Shown: positions 26,387 to 34,763 of the stretch, in pieces | How the letters are laid out: every line of letters starts with the position of its first letter | Numbering within the stretch: the first letter of the stretch is position 1 | NCBI GenBank assembly: GCA_000510425.1 | Contig: AZKM01000022.1 | Location: 1-58,784, forward strand | Length of the DNA stretch: 58,784 nt | DNA from: Eubacterium nodatum ATCC 33099 | GTDB taxonomy: Bacteria; Bacillota; Clostridia; Peptostreptococcales; Anaerovoracaceae | Reading direction: 5' to 3' | Translations under genes and position numbers: made by a program | Notes under the pieces: model-generated | The model's database searches: none | The model's input: only the letters and a program-made list of their open reading frames with translations | What the model was told of the DNA's origin: nothing

Positions 26387-27706
26387 ATGCTATTAGAGTT
26401 TAAAGCAACTAATTATAAATCATTTAAGGATGAATTAATATTTTCAATGATACCGGCACCTAAACAAAAGGGGCTTGATTATAGTATATTACATGAAAAA
26501 ATAGGCAATCGAACATATAAGGGATTAAGTTCGGCAATTATCTATGGATCAAATGCATCCGGGAAAACTAATATTATTGGTGCGATGGATACCTTTAAAA
26601 ATATTGTGCTTAGAGGCAATATTCGTAATGATGAAAAAGATTCTCCAAATGCAGCAGCTGTTGCACTTGAGTTAATTCCCAATAATACATGTATAGAGAC
26701 GGAACCTGTGTCTTTTTCAATAAAGTTTATAGAACAAGAGATGCTTGTTGAGTATGCTTTTTCTATGGATATTGGAAAATTTTTAGACTTGGAATATACA
26801 AGAAAAGTTGTAAAAGAATCATTAAAAATCAATGAAAAGCTTCTTTTTAACAGAGAGGAAGAACTGGAAATTTGCTCTCTTGATTTAATTGAAGATTATC
26901 TTGTAAATGAATTTGAAGAATATGCAGAAGGCGTTATTGCAATTGCAAAAAACAATCTAAATAGTGAAGAATTGTTTTTGATGAATGGCTTTAGAAATAT
27001 GTTCAGTTCAAAAATTGCAAATATCGTATCGGATTGGCTAAGCAATAAATTCATGGTAATTTATCGTGCTGATTCTATGCAACTTATTCGTAAGTTTGCT
27101 GATCCTAAAAAGAAATCAGTATATATAGAGAAAACCATAAATGAAGCTGCAGAGCTATTTGGTATCAATTCTAATGCACTTGGATATGTGATAGATGATG
27201 AAAATGAAAAAGCAAGGCTTTCTTCTATATTTGAAACAAAAGAAAAGAACACAGCAATGCCGGCGGAGTTATTTGAATCTTATGGAACGATTCGCTTTGT
27301 TAATATGTTTCCTCTTGTTGTAAATGCATTACTAAACGGTGGAGCATTGATTGTGGACGAGTTTGATGCTTCTATACATCCAATGGCGCTAATGAATATA
27401 ATAAATATTTTTCATAATGATGAGATAAATAAAAATAATGCACAATTGGTGTTTAACACACACAATCCTATTTTTCTGAATGCAAATATGTTTAGGCGTG
27501 ATGAGATAAAGTTTGTTGAAAGAGATGATGATACTCATTGTAGCACACATTATTCGCTATCTGACTTTGGAACATCAGGGAAAAACGGTGTGCGTAAAAA
27601 TGAGGATTATATGAAAAATTACTTTGTGGATCGCTATGGTGCAATCAAGGATATTGATTTTACACCGATTTTTGAAAATCTTTTAAAGGATAGAGAAGAG
27701 GTGTAA
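26387..27706 (+). CDS. AAA_15-family ATPase of an AbiL/PARIS-like pair
   Basis: A 439-residue ATPase of the SMC/OLD-like AAA_15/AAA_21 group. It starts MLLEFKATNYKSFKDEL. Walker A IYGSNASGKTNIIGAMD is near residue 53, and the signature and Walker B region GALIVDEFDASIHPMAL is near 322, followed by the switch histidine in VFNTHNPIF. It overlaps the RloB-family gene by one base (TAATG). This pairing matches AbiLi-AbiLii and is analogous to AriA-AriB of PARIS, where the ATPase senses a phage trigger and releases the Toprim effector. ATG 26387 has GGAGGA at the right distance. Confidence 0.85.
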   Translation: MLLEFKATNYKSFKDELIFSMIPAPKQKGLDYSILHEKIGNRTYKGLSSAIIYGSNASGKTNIIGAMDTFKNIVLRGNIRNDEKDSPNAAAVALELIPNNTCIETEPVSFSIKFIEQEMLVEYAFSMDIGKFLDLEYTRKVVKESLKINEKLLFNREEELEICSLDLIEDYLVNEFEEYAEGVIAIAKNNLNSEELFLMNGFRNMFSSKIANIVSDWLSNKFMVIYRADSMQLIRKFADPKKKSVYIEKTINEAAELFGINSNALGYVIDDENEKARLSSIFETKEKNTAMPAELFESYGTIRFVNMFPLVVNALLNGGALIVDEFDASIHPMALMNIINIFHNDEINKNNAQLVFNTHNPIFLNANMFRRDEIKFVERDDDTHCSTHYSLSDFGTSGKNGVRKNEDYMKNYFVDRYGAIKDIDFTPIFENLLKDREEV

Positions 27707-28368
27707 TGATGAGAAAAGAAACGAGAAAATATTATTTTTCAGTAGAAGGAGAAACTGAAAAATGGTACCTTGACTGGCTTCAAAAGACAATAAATGCTAT
27801 TTCGGAGTCAAAATATAATGTAAAACTGGACGCTAAAATACAAAAAGATCTTCTTGCACGAGTAAAAGGGATGACTCTTTTGGAGCAGACAGAGATAACC
27901 CATGTCTTCGATAGAGAAAGCGAAGATTCTATCCATACAAAACAATTCCAAGAAACTTTAGATCGTATGAGCGATGCAGAGCAGCTTGGCAAAGATATTA
28001 ATTACAAGCTGGGTTATAGTAATTTTACTTTTGAACTATGGATAATTTTGCATAAAGCGGATTGTAACGGAGCTAAAACTAATCGCAAACAATATTTATC
28101 AGACTTGAACAAGGCTTATGGTGAAAAGTTTGAGGATTTGAATGAATATAAGCGTGAAAATGATTTTAAGAGAATCTTGAAAAAAATTACCATCGAAGAT
28201 GTAATATCTGCGGTTAGAAGAGCTGAAACAATTATGAAAAGAAATGAAGAAAGTGGATATAGGCTTCAGCAGTATAAAGGTTTTAGTTTCTATAAAGAAA
28301 ATCCGTCGCTTTCAGTTTGGGAAATAGTGCGAGAAATATTATCTGAATGTGGAATAATAAAGGAGTGA
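27706..28368 (+). CDS. RloB-family (Toprim-like) effector protein
   Basis: A 220-residue RloB-family protein. The N-terminal YYFSVEGETEKWYLDWL has the Toprim-like glutamate, and THVFDRESED supplies the acidic pair. NFTFELWIILHK is the family motif, with a C-terminal RRAETIMKRN region. In AbiL-type systems it is the probable nuclease effector controlled by the ATPase encoded just upstream. The stop codon lies 4 bases before the GTG of thsA, and the thsA ribosome site AAGGAG is inside its last codons, so AbiL-like and Thoeris genes form one operon. Confidence 0.82.
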   Translation: MMRKETRKYYFSVEGETEKWYLDWLQKTINAISESKYNVKLDAKIQKDLLARVKGMTLLEQTEITHVFDRESEDSIHTKQFQETLDRMSDAEQLGKDINYKLGYSNFTFELWIILHKADCNGAKTNRKQYLSDLNKAYGEKFEDLNEYKRENDFKRILKKITIEDVISAVRRAETIMKRNEESGYRLQQYKGFSFYKENPSLSVWEIVREILSECGIIKE

Positions 28369-28372
28369 TTTT

Positions 28373-29809
28373 GTGGCATCTAAAGAAGAATTTATAAGAG
28401 AATATACTACAGCTATTACACAAGGTTATGCAGCCTTGTTTTCTGGAGCGGGTCTTTCAAGAGCTATGGGATTTGTCAGCTGGAAAGAACTCGTGAAGCC
28501 ACTGGCCGAAGATATTGAACTTAATGTGGATAAGGAACACGATTTGATTGCAGTTGCACAATATTATAAAAATGAAAAGGGGGGAAATGCCGGAATTAAT
28601 AGACAAATCTTGAATAGCTTTAACAAAGATGTAGAGCTAAATGAAAATATCAAAATTCTTACCAAATTACCAATACAGACCTACTGGACAACCAATTATG
28701 ATCATTTGTTAGAAGAAGCATTGAAATTTAACAATAGAAAAGCAGATGTAAAAATCACAAAGGAGTCTTTGGCGAATAACATTTATGACAGAGATGCAAT
28801 TGTTTATAAAATGCACGGAGATTGTAGCATGCCTGAAAATGCTGTTCTAACCAAAGATGATTATGATTTATATAGTGAAAGTCATCCACTATTTAGGGCA
28901 GCACTTAGAGGAGATTTAGTATCTAAAACATTTTTATTTGTAGGATTTAGCTTTGAAGATCCTAATTTGGATTATATTCTAAGTCAGATTAAGGTACTAT
29001 TAGGGGAAAATAGAAGAGATCACTATTGTTTTTTCGAGAAATCGATTAAGATAACAGGTGAAACAGAAAGGGATTATGAAAATAGAAGAGTAAGACAAAA
29101 ACTTAAAATCAATGATTTAAAAAGATACGGAATCCAGGCAGTTTTATTGGATAGCTATGATGAAATAACGGAAATATTGAAAGAAGTTGAGAAGGCTCAT
29201 TTATTAAAAAATATTTTTATTTCTGGTAGTTTGTCAGATCGTTTGGATAAAATAAATGATTCGTGGAATAGAGAAAGAATTGCATCTTTTGCAAATAATT
29301 TATCTAAAAGATTGGTTAAAGAAGATTATCGGATTATTTCCGGCTTTGGAAATACCATAGGCTCATTGATAATCAATGGTGCACTTGAAGAAATTTTTAA
29401 ATCAAAATATAAACATGTTGATGAACATCTATATTTAAGACCATTTCCTCAAGTTGAATTGGAAACAGATTCAAAAGAAGAAATATGGCAAAAATATAGA
29501 GAAGATATGATTGGAGAGTCGGGGATTGCGATTTTTATATTTGGAAACAAGTGTGAAAATGAAGATGTAAAAATTGCTGATGGAATGATAAAAGAGTTTT
29601 ACATTGCTTGTGAACAGAATAAGTTAATTATCCCTGTTGGTAGTACTGGTGGTGCAGCTAGGGTTATATATGATACAGTTAAAAATAATATGGGTGAATA
29701 TTCATATTTGAACGAATATATTGATGCTTTAGGAACTGAAACAGAGCCAGACAAACTTGTTGAATTAATATGTAAGATTATAAAAGCACAGCAAAAAATT
29801 AGGAGGTAA
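28373..29809 (+). CDS. thsA: Thoeris ThsA: SIR2 NADase with SLOG sensor domain
   Basis: A 478-residue protein with the full ThsA layout. Residues 1-270 form a SIR2-like NADase, with FSGAGLSRAMGFVSW, TTNYDHL carrying Asn108, and VYKMHGD carrying His148. These align with the known catalytic Asn and His of Bacillus cereus ThsA. Residues 275-478 form a SLOG domain (NIFISGSLSD, IISGFGNTIGSLIINGALEEIF, YLRPFPQ, PVGSTGGAARVIYD) that binds the cyclic ADP-ribose signal made by ThsB. When activated, ThsA depletes NAD and stops phage growth. It starts at GTG 28373 and is followed 3 bases later by thsB. Confidence 0.95.
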   Translation: MASKEEFIREYTTAITQGYAALFSGAGLSRAMGFVSWKELVKPLAEDIELNVDKEHDLIAVAQYYKNEKGGNAGINRQILNSFNKDVELNENIKILTKLPIQTYWTTNYDHLLEEALKFNNRKADVKITKESLANNIYDRDAIVYKMHGDCSMPENAVLTKDDYDLYSESHPLFRAALRGDLVSKTFLFVGFSFEDPNLDYILSQIKVLLGENRRDHYCFFEKSIKITGETERDYENRRVRQKLKINDLKRYGIQAVLLDSYDEITEILKEVEKAHLLKNIFISGSLSDRLDKINDSWNRERIASFANNLSKRLVKEDYRIISGFGNTIGSLIINGALEEIFKSKYKHVDEHLYLRPFPQVELETDSKEEIWQKYREDMIGESGIAIFIFGNKCENEDVKIADGMIKEFYIACEQNKLIIPVGSTGGAARVIYDTVKNNMGEYSYLNEYIDALGTETEPDKLVELICKIIKAQQKIRR

Positions 29810-29812
29810 AAG

Positions 29813-30424
29813 ATGGCACATAAAACTTTTATATCGTATAAGTATAGTGAAGCTCAAGGTTTAAGAGATGATATTATTAAAAAATTAGGGGATGATGCGA
29901 GTTATTATAAAGGAGAAACAAGTGAATCACCAGATTTAACCGATACATCAACTGAGAATATAAAGAAAAATTTAACTGATATGATGTATGATACTTCTGT
30001 AACAATTGTAATTATATCTCCTAATATGAAAAAAAGTAAATGGATTGATTGGGAAATTGAGTACTGTTTAAAGAATATAAGTAGGAAAAATAGAACTTCT
30101 CATACAAATGGTATTGTTGGTGTAATTATGAAATATAATGACGGATATGATTGGTTTAAGAACACTCATAAAAATAGTGATGGATGCACATCAAGCAATT
30201 ATGAGGAATCCAAAGTATATGACATTATTAATGACAATCGCTTTAATCAAAATCCAAAGGTATACTCTTGCAATACATGTAAAACAGTAGATGCATTAAC
30301 AGGTTCTTACATAGCGTATGTTGAGGAAGAAACATTTCTATCAAACCCTCAAAAGTATATAGATAATGCTTATGATAAAAGTGAAAATGATGCGTATGGA
30401 TATAATATTACAAAGAAAAGATAG
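29813..30424 (+). CDS. thsB: Thoeris ThsB: TIR-domain signal synthase
   Basis: A 203-residue ThsB-type TIR protein (the DUF1863-like TIR branch). KTFISYKYSEAQ opens the fold, VTIVIISPNMKKSKWIDWEIEYCL contains the likely catalytic Glu81, and GIVGVIMKYN is the next strand. In Thoeris, ThsB detects phage and converts NAD into a cyclic ADP-ribose isomer that activates ThsA. An AGGAGG lies 6 bases before the ATG. The C-terminal 90 residues are family-typical but diverge between systems, as expected of a phage-sensing part. It is the last gene of the defence operon. Confidence 0.92.
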   Translation: MAHKTFISYKYSEAQGLRDDIIKKLGDDASYYKGETSESPDLTDTSTENIKKNLTDMMYDTSVTIVIISPNMKKSKWIDWEIEYCLKNISRKNRTSHTNGIVGVIMKYNDGYDWFKNTHKNSDGCTSSNYEESKVYDIINDNRFNQNPKVYSCNTCKTVDALTGSYIAYVEEETFLSNPQKYIDNAYDKSENDAYGYNITKKR

Positions 30425-30459
30425 TTTATGTTATAGGTAGTATCATACAATTTGGAAAT

Positions 30460-30508
30460 TTTACATAGCCGAAAGGTTTTCAATTAGGAAAGCCCTTCGG
30501 CTTTTTCT
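30460..30508 (+). terminator. terminator carrying direct repeat copy 2
   Basis: AGCCGAAAGG (30467-30476) pairs with CCTTCGGCT (30494-30502), followed by TTTTC. Bases 30460-30480 repeat 25867-25887 exactly. It ends the defence operon and precedes the DUF3848-like gene, where the ICE backbone resumes. Confidence 0.85.
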
Positions 30509-30530
30509 ATTGCAGCAAAGGAGGAAAACA

Positions 30531-30866
30531 ATGAAAACTGAAGATCTAAACACGAAAGTCTATGAAAAAGCATTTGCAGAGCAGGAGAAATTTAGGAAGT
30601 GGCTACTATCGCAGCCCCCGGAAGAAATCCTGCATCACGCCTATGAGTATACCTTGCGAGAAGATATTTTGCTCTCCCTTGAATATAACGACCTTAAAGA
30701 TGGTGAGGCAAAGGCATTATTAAAATCAGAGGATATACTTTCAGATGTGTTTAAGGACTTTGAAAAGAAAGAAACCGGATACATGGAAGATGTATGGGAA
30801 ACGGTAAAAAGCAGGGCAAATATTTTGATGGAAAAACAAAAACAGAATAAAGAAATGGAAAGGTAG
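30531..30866 (+). CDS. DUF3848-like ICE protein
   Basis: A 111-residue soluble helical protein. ATG 30531 follows AAAGGAGG. Phrases such as KWLLSQPPEEILHHAYEYTLREDIL and LEYNDLKDGEAKALLKSEDILSDVFKDFEKKE fit the DUF3848 proteins found in clostridial conjugative elements. The function is unknown. It leads the DNA-processing operon (primase-like, relaxosome, relaxase) and is 8 bases from the next gene. Confidence 0.75.
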   Translation: MKTEDLNTKVYEKAFAEQEKFRKWLLSQPPEEILHHAYEYTLREDILLSLEYNDLKDGEAKALLKSEDILSDVFKDFEKKETGYMEDVWETVKSRANILMEKQKQNKEMER

Positions 30867-30874
30867 GGTGAAAT

Positions 30875-31843
30875 ATGACATATATTCATCCTGAAAAGCT
30901 CATAGAAATCAGAAAGGTAGATCTTTTAAGCTACCTAAAGACATCTGAACCTGAAAATCTTGTAAAGTTTTCAAGTGGGGTGTACTGCACAAGAGAGCAT
31001 GATAGTCTGAAGATCTCAAACGGAAAATGGTACTGGTGGTCAAGAGGAATCGGCGGGGTATCTGCCCTTGATTATCTAATCAAGGTAAAGGGACACTCTT
31101 TTCTTGAGGCAGCCAATATGCTTCTTATGGAAATTCCAGGAGAAATAAGAACATATGAAAATAGCAAAGGAAATGAAAAAGAGGGTAAAGAACTTCTGCT
31201 TCCAAAAAGAAATAGAGATGAAGACATAGTAAGGGGGTATCTTTTAGAGCGAGGAATTGATGATACAATCATAAATTCTTGTATAAAGGACGGAACCCTT
31301 TATGAAAGCAGAGAACATCATAACGCTGTCTTTATCGGAAAAGATGAAAAAGGAAAGGCAAGATATGCAAATATCAGGGGAACCTTGGGAGAGTTTAAGG
31401 GAGAAGCATATGGAAGTGATAAGAGATATTCCTTTCGACTTTTGTCAGAAAAGCCTTCTAAATGCGTGCATCTGTTTGAGTCTGCCATTGATCTGCTGTC
31501 ATATGCCACATACATGAAGCATACGGGAATGGAATACAAAAGAGAGAATTTGCTTTCCCTTGCAGGAGTATACCAACCGAAAAAGGAAATAGGAAAAAGC
31601 AAAATCCCTGTTGCGCTCAGTCTGTTTTTAGAAAAACATCCGGGAGTAGATACCATATATCTTCATCTGGATAACGATAAAACAGGCAGGCTATGCACGA
31701 AAGCCTTAACATATTTATTAGAGAAAAAAGTAAAAGTCGTTGATATGAAAGTTCCCATAGGAAAAGATGTCAACGATTTTTTAATGCATTATCTTGGAAA
31801 AAGAAAAAAGCCAAAAGAAAAAATGCAATCAAGGGAGCGTTAA
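30875..31843 (+). CDS. DUF3991/TOPRIM primase-like protein
   Basis: A 322-residue protein. Its N-terminus (residues 1-90; VDLLSYLKTSEPENLVKF, YWWSRGIGGVSALDYLIKVKGHSFLEAANMLL) is the CHC2-like DUF3991 region. A TOPRIM domain follows, with HLFESAIDLLSYATY near 195 and TIYLHLDNDKTGRLCTKAL near 262 carrying Glu and Asp-x-Asp. Such proteins act on single-stranded transferred DNA, probably in priming or processing after conjugation. The zinc-binding cysteines of full primases are mostly missing, so polymerase activity is doubtful. Confidence 0.85.
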   Translation: MTYIHPEKLIEIRKVDLLSYLKTSEPENLVKFSSGVYCTREHDSLKISNGKWYWWSRGIGGVSALDYLIKVKGHSFLEAANMLLMEIPGEIRTYENSKGNEKEGKELLLPKRNRDEDIVRGYLLERGIDDTIINSCIKDGTLYESREHHNAVFIGKDEKGKARYANIRGTLGEFKGEAYGSDKRYSFRLLSEKPSKCVHLFESAIDLLSYATYMKHTGMEYKRENLLSLAGVYQPKKEIGKSKIPVALSLFLEKHPGVDTIYLHLDNDKTGRLCTKALTYLLEKKVKVVDMKVPIGKDVNDFLMHYLGKRKKPKEKMQSRER

Positions 31844-31912
31844 AGGTAGGAAAATGTTTTACCAAAATCAATGAAAAAGAAAATAAATTTTAGAAAAAGG
31901 AGAGAAAAAACG

Positions 31913-32191
31913 ATGAAAAAATACGATGTACTGCTAAGAGCAGACTATGAAAAACGATTCTTTGTATATGCCGAAAGCGAGGAGGAGGCAAGAAAAAAAG
32001 TAGAGATACTGCTTTTTGATACCAATGCTATCACCTTGGGAAATGAAAATTTCATGGGAGGAGAAGCGGAAATCACAGAAAATGAAAGGGAAAATGACAT
32101 GGATTTTTATGAAAATCCGAATTTAGATGAGATTCCTTTTTCGGGAAGTAATAGAAAATACAATAAATCAAAAAAATGGGAAAGGAGCTAA
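31913..32191 (+). CDS. DpnD/PcfM-like small protein
   Basis: A 92-residue acidic protein. The core KKYDVLLRADYEKRFFVYAESEEEARKKVEILL resembles the DpnD/PcfM family of conjugative elements, where a short beta-hairpin and helix repeat this pattern. The acidic tail (TENERENDMDFYENPNLDEIPF) is typical too. ATG 31913 behind AAAAAGGAGAG is preferred to ATG 31871. The function is unknown; it travels with relaxosome genes. Confidence 0.6.
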   Translation: MKKYDVLLRADYEKRFFVYAESEEEARKKVEILLFDTNAITLGNENFMGGEAEITENERENDMDFYENPNLDEIPFSGSNRKYNKSKKWERS

Positions 32192-32221
32192 AGGGATGAA
32201 GTCCTTGTCTTACCAAGCACT

Positions 32222-32285
32222 GAATTTGGTTAGCCATAGAGCCAACAAATTCGCTTGTCAGGGGACTGCCCCTGAAGCCCCGTAA
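32222..32285 (+). other. candidate origin of transfer (oriT)
   Basis: The only structured intergenic stretch directly upstream of the relaxosome gene. GAATTTG (32222-32228) and CAAATTC (32246-32252) flank an imperfect inverted repeat. CAGGGG (32259-32264) and CCCCTG (32269-32274) form a second stem right after GCTTGT. MOBP oriT sites are usually found here with this kind of arrangement. The nick site is not determined. Confidence 0.5.
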
Positions 32286-32302
32286 AGAGAGGAGAAGTGA
32301 AA

Positions 32303-32647
32303 ATGAGAAAACGAAACATACAGATTCTTTTCAGACTAACCGAAGAAGAAGCAAAGCATTTATCTCATCTTGTAGAAAAATCCGGTCATTCAAGAGAAAG
32401 TCTTTTAAGGGCGATGATTGAAGGCTATCACCTTTGTGAAAAACCGGATGAAAGCTTCCATGAATATATGAGAGAGCTTTCAGCAATCGGAGGAAGAGTG
32501 AATCAAATTGCAATAAAGGCAAATGCACTTGGCTTTATTGATGTTCCCATGCTTAATAAGGAAGTTAAGAGGTGGAAGGACTTTCAACTTGCCATACAAA
32601 AGAAATTTCTTCTTCCCGTAAAGGAGAAGAGAGATGGCGGTGTGTGA
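32303..32647 (+). CDS. MobC-like relaxosome accessory protein
   Basis: A 114-residue protein with an N-terminal ribbon-helix-helix (RKRNIQILFRLTEEEAKHLSHLVEKSG, then SRESLLRAMIEGY) and a C-terminal MobC motif (LSAIGGRVNQIAIKANALGFID). MobC proteins bind oriT and open the DNA for the relaxase. ATG 32303, 9 bases behind AGAGGAG, is preferred to GTG 32297. The end overlaps the relaxase start by 14 bases. Confidence 0.88.
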   Translation: MRKRNIQILFRLTEEEAKHLSHLVEKSGHSRESLLRAMIEGYHLCEKPDESFHEYMRELSAIGGRVNQIAIKANALGFIDVPMLNKEVKRWKDFQLAIQKKFLLPVKEKRDGGV

Positions 32648-33542
32648 AATATGGGATGTTCGGGGGAGACTTGATCATCCCATTGACTATGCGGTAAATC
32701 CTGAAAAAACGAAAAATATGACATCAAAATCAAAATACACAAGTGAGGAGCTTCAGGCACTATCTGATGTAATTAAATATGCGGCAAATGAAAAAAAGAC
32801 AGAAAAGCAATATTTTGTTTCCGGTATAAACTGCAGTCCGGATAGTGCAAGGGAAGAGATGAACATTGTAAAAAAGCAGTTCACAGATGAAAGCAAAATT
32901 ATCTGTTATCACGGGTACCAGAGTTTTCCGGATGGTGAGGGCAGCCCTGAAATTGTGCATAAAATCGGCATAAGGCTTGCGGAAAAAATGTGGGGAGATA
33001 GATTTCAGGTAGTTGTTGCTACCCATCTGAATACAAATTGTCTTCATAATCATTTTGTCGTAAATTCCATTTCCTTTAAAGATGGCATGCACTATCACGA
33101 TAATAAAGAAAATCTGAAGAAGTTAAGAGATCTTTCTGACGATATTTGCAGAGAATATGGACTTTCCGTAATAAAAAAACCGGAAGGAAGAAAAAAGGCA
33201 TATGCTCTTTACCAAGCAGAAAAGAACGGTCTTCCCACAAGAGATACAGTTGCAAGGCAGGCAATTGATGAAGCCATTTCTATGGCTTTTACGCTTAAGG
33301 ACTTTAATAAGATACTTTCCGATATGGGATATAGGTGCTGCTTTGATCCGAATAGAAAATACTGGACCATTCAGGGAAAGGGATGGCAACGACCTAAAAG
33401 ACTGTATAAGCTTGGTGAGGATTACACCAATGAAAGAATACTGGAAAGGCTTAAGGAAAACACTTACAGCGTAAAATTTTCAAAGTTTGAAGAAAGAGGA
33501 AAAAGAGCCGTTCATATGAAGGGAAGAAAAAACCAAAAATAA
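32634..33542 (+). CDS. MOBP relaxase, N-terminal part (frame broken)
   Basis: A 302-residue relaxase/mobilization nuclease that would nick oriT and lead the strand into the recipient. The metal-binding motif HLNTNCLHNHFVVNS is near residue 130. The catalytic tyrosine is probably Tyr19 in RGRLDHPIDYAVNP. The frame stops at TAA 33540, but the next frame continues the normal family sequence (IGGLRGLYIHYCFCLGIL...). One extra A in the AAAAAA run at 33527-33532 explains the break. The catalytic domain is intact, so partial function is possible. An A_AAA_AAC heptamer is present but would shift to the wrong frame. Confidence 0.88.
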   Translation: MAVCEIWDVRGRLDHPIDYAVNPEKTKNMTSKSKYTSEELQALSDVIKYAANEKKTEKQYFVSGINCSPDSAREEMNIVKKQFTDESKIICYHGYQSFPDGEGSPEIVHKIGIRLAEKMWGDRFQVVVATHLNTNCLHNHFVVNSISFKDGMHYHDNKENLKKLRDLSDDICREYGLSVIKKPEGRKKAYALYQAEKNGLPTRDTVARQAIDEAISMAFTLKDFNKILSDMGYRCCFDPNRKYWTIQGKGWQRPKRLYKLGEDYTNERILERLKENTYSVKFSKFEERGKRAVHMKGRKNQK

Positions 33543-33543
33543 A

Positions 33544-34014
33544 ATAGGAGGACTCAGAGGCTTATACATTCATTACTGCTTTTGTCTTGGTATTTTGCCA
33601 AAGAATAGAAAAGTAAATTATGCCAGGCTTCACTATCTTCTTAAGGACGACCTTATGAAAATGGATACTATCGCAAAGGAAACAAGGCTGCTGTGTAGGT
33701 ACCGAATTGATACCGAGGAGCAGCTTTTTTCATATAAAAAGACTCTTTTAGAGGAAAAGGAAAACCTGCTTTTTGAAAGAAAAAGGATTTATGCAGATTT
33801 TCGTAAATCAAAAGAAAAAAGTCCAAAGGATAGGGAAAGGCTTTCAGCTATTACAAAGCGGCTTAAGAAAATAAGGGAGGAGGTGAGGCTTTGCGAGGGC
33901 ATTGAAAAAAGAAGTAATCATATAAAGGAAAATCTAACGGTAATTCAAGAGGAACACAGAAAGGAGAGAGAGGAACATGAACACAGGCGGAGACGCAGCA
34001 GAGCAAATCGTTAG
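33544..34014 (+). pseudogene. relaxase C-terminal part in shifted frame
   Basis: This frame opens with IGGLRGLYIHYCFCLGILPKN, then RKVNYARLHYLLKDDLMKMD, and continues as a long charged coiled coil (EEQLFSYKKTLLEEKENLLFERKRIYADF). It is the usual tail of this relaxase family. It has no good start of its own (first ATG 33655, no ribosome site), so it is a displaced part of the gene before it, not a separate gene. Its end overlaps the PcfB-like gene by 38 bases. Confidence 0.75.
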
Positions 34015-34594
34015 GATGAGTCTGGAAGGATTTGAAGTTGCTGCAAAGATTACGGGAGCAGGATCAAAGAATATAGCGGTGCTGCTTTACTCCATACTAA
34101 AGGAAGAAAGAAAAACCATGGGAAAGGCAAGACTTTCTTCCATGCTTCGTTCAGGTAAAGAACTTAAGGTTTTTACGGTAAAGCAGGAAGATCTTGCGAA
34201 ATTTACAAAGGAAGCAAAAAAGTATGGCGTTTTGTACTGCGTTCTTGCGGACCGGAAAAATAAAAGTCCCCATGCGGAAATTGATGTTATTTCAAGGGCA
34301 GAAGATGCTCCCAAGATAAGCAGAATTGTAGAACGCTTTAATTTGGCATCGGTGGATACTGCAAAGATTGTAACGGAAGCGGAAAAGGTAAAGACAGAAA
34401 AAAATAATATTCCCGCACCGGAACTTTCAAACAGAAAAGATTTGGAAAAGGAAAAACTTATGGAAAGTCTGCTTGGAAAGACGGTAAAAAAAGAGGAAAA
34501 CACAATGAACCCTTTTTTTGGCGAAGACGGAAAAGTCCCCTCCGTCAAAGAATATATCAAAGAAGCAAAGAAATACAGAAGGGGAGAGTTCTAA
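33977..34594 (+). CDS. PcfB-like (DUF3801) conjugation protein
   Basis: A 205-residue protein of the DUF3801/PcfB group: MNTGGDAAEQIVRMSLEGFEVAAKITGAG opens it, then LLYSILKEERKTMGKARLSSMLRSGKELKVF and YGVLYCVLADRKNK. It is soluble. PcfB-type proteins work with the coupling protein at the transfer apparatus. The frame runs through a T7 stretch at 34513-34519. One base less there would instead lead into the Lys-rich frame at 34518-34760, which looks more like the usual family tail, so the last 30 residues may be in the wrong frame. Confidence 0.8.
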   Translation: MNTGGDAAEQIVRMSLEGFEVAAKITGAGSKNIAVLLYSILKEERKTMGKARLSSMLRSGKELKVFTVKQEDLAKFTKEAKKYGVLYCVLADRKNKSPHAEIDVISRAEDAPKISRIVERFNLASVDTAKIVTEAEKVKTEKNNIPAPELSNRKDLEKEKLMESLLGKTVKKEENTMNPFFGEDGKVPSVKEYIKEAKKYRRGEF

Positions 34595-34760
34595 CCGGTC
34601 AAAGCCTTCTATAAAAAAGCAGCTTGAAGAAATAAGGGAAGAAAGAAAGGAAAAAGCTTTAGACCTGGCAAAAGAGAAAATGCCTGGTAAGAGTAAACAA
34701 AATGGAAAAACGGCAAAGAGCAAAATTTCAAAGAAAAGTGTAAAGGAGAAAGGAAGATAA
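34518..34760 (+). CDS. Lys-rich tail or overlapping small protein after PcfB
   Basis: An 80-residue open frame starting at TTG 34518, overlapping the PcfB-like gene and ending 3 bases before the next. AKTEKSPPSKNISKKQRNT, then KPSIKKQLEEIREERKEKA and a Lys-rich end, resemble the ends of DUF3801 proteins. The T7 run at its left edge suggests a single-base shift. No independent ribosome site is evident. Either it is the true C-terminus of PcfB or a small basic protein. Confidence 0.45.
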   Translation: MAKTEKSPPSKNISKKQRNTEGESSNRSKPSIKKQLEEIREERKEKALDLAKEKMPGKSKQNGKTAKSKISKKSVKEKGR

Positions 34761-34763
34761 AAA

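Noticed and set aside
33525..33533. A_AAA_AAC slippery heptamer in the relaxase as a programmed -1 site
   Set aside because: A -1 shift leads into the wrong frame; the tail needs a +1 shift, so an indel fits better.
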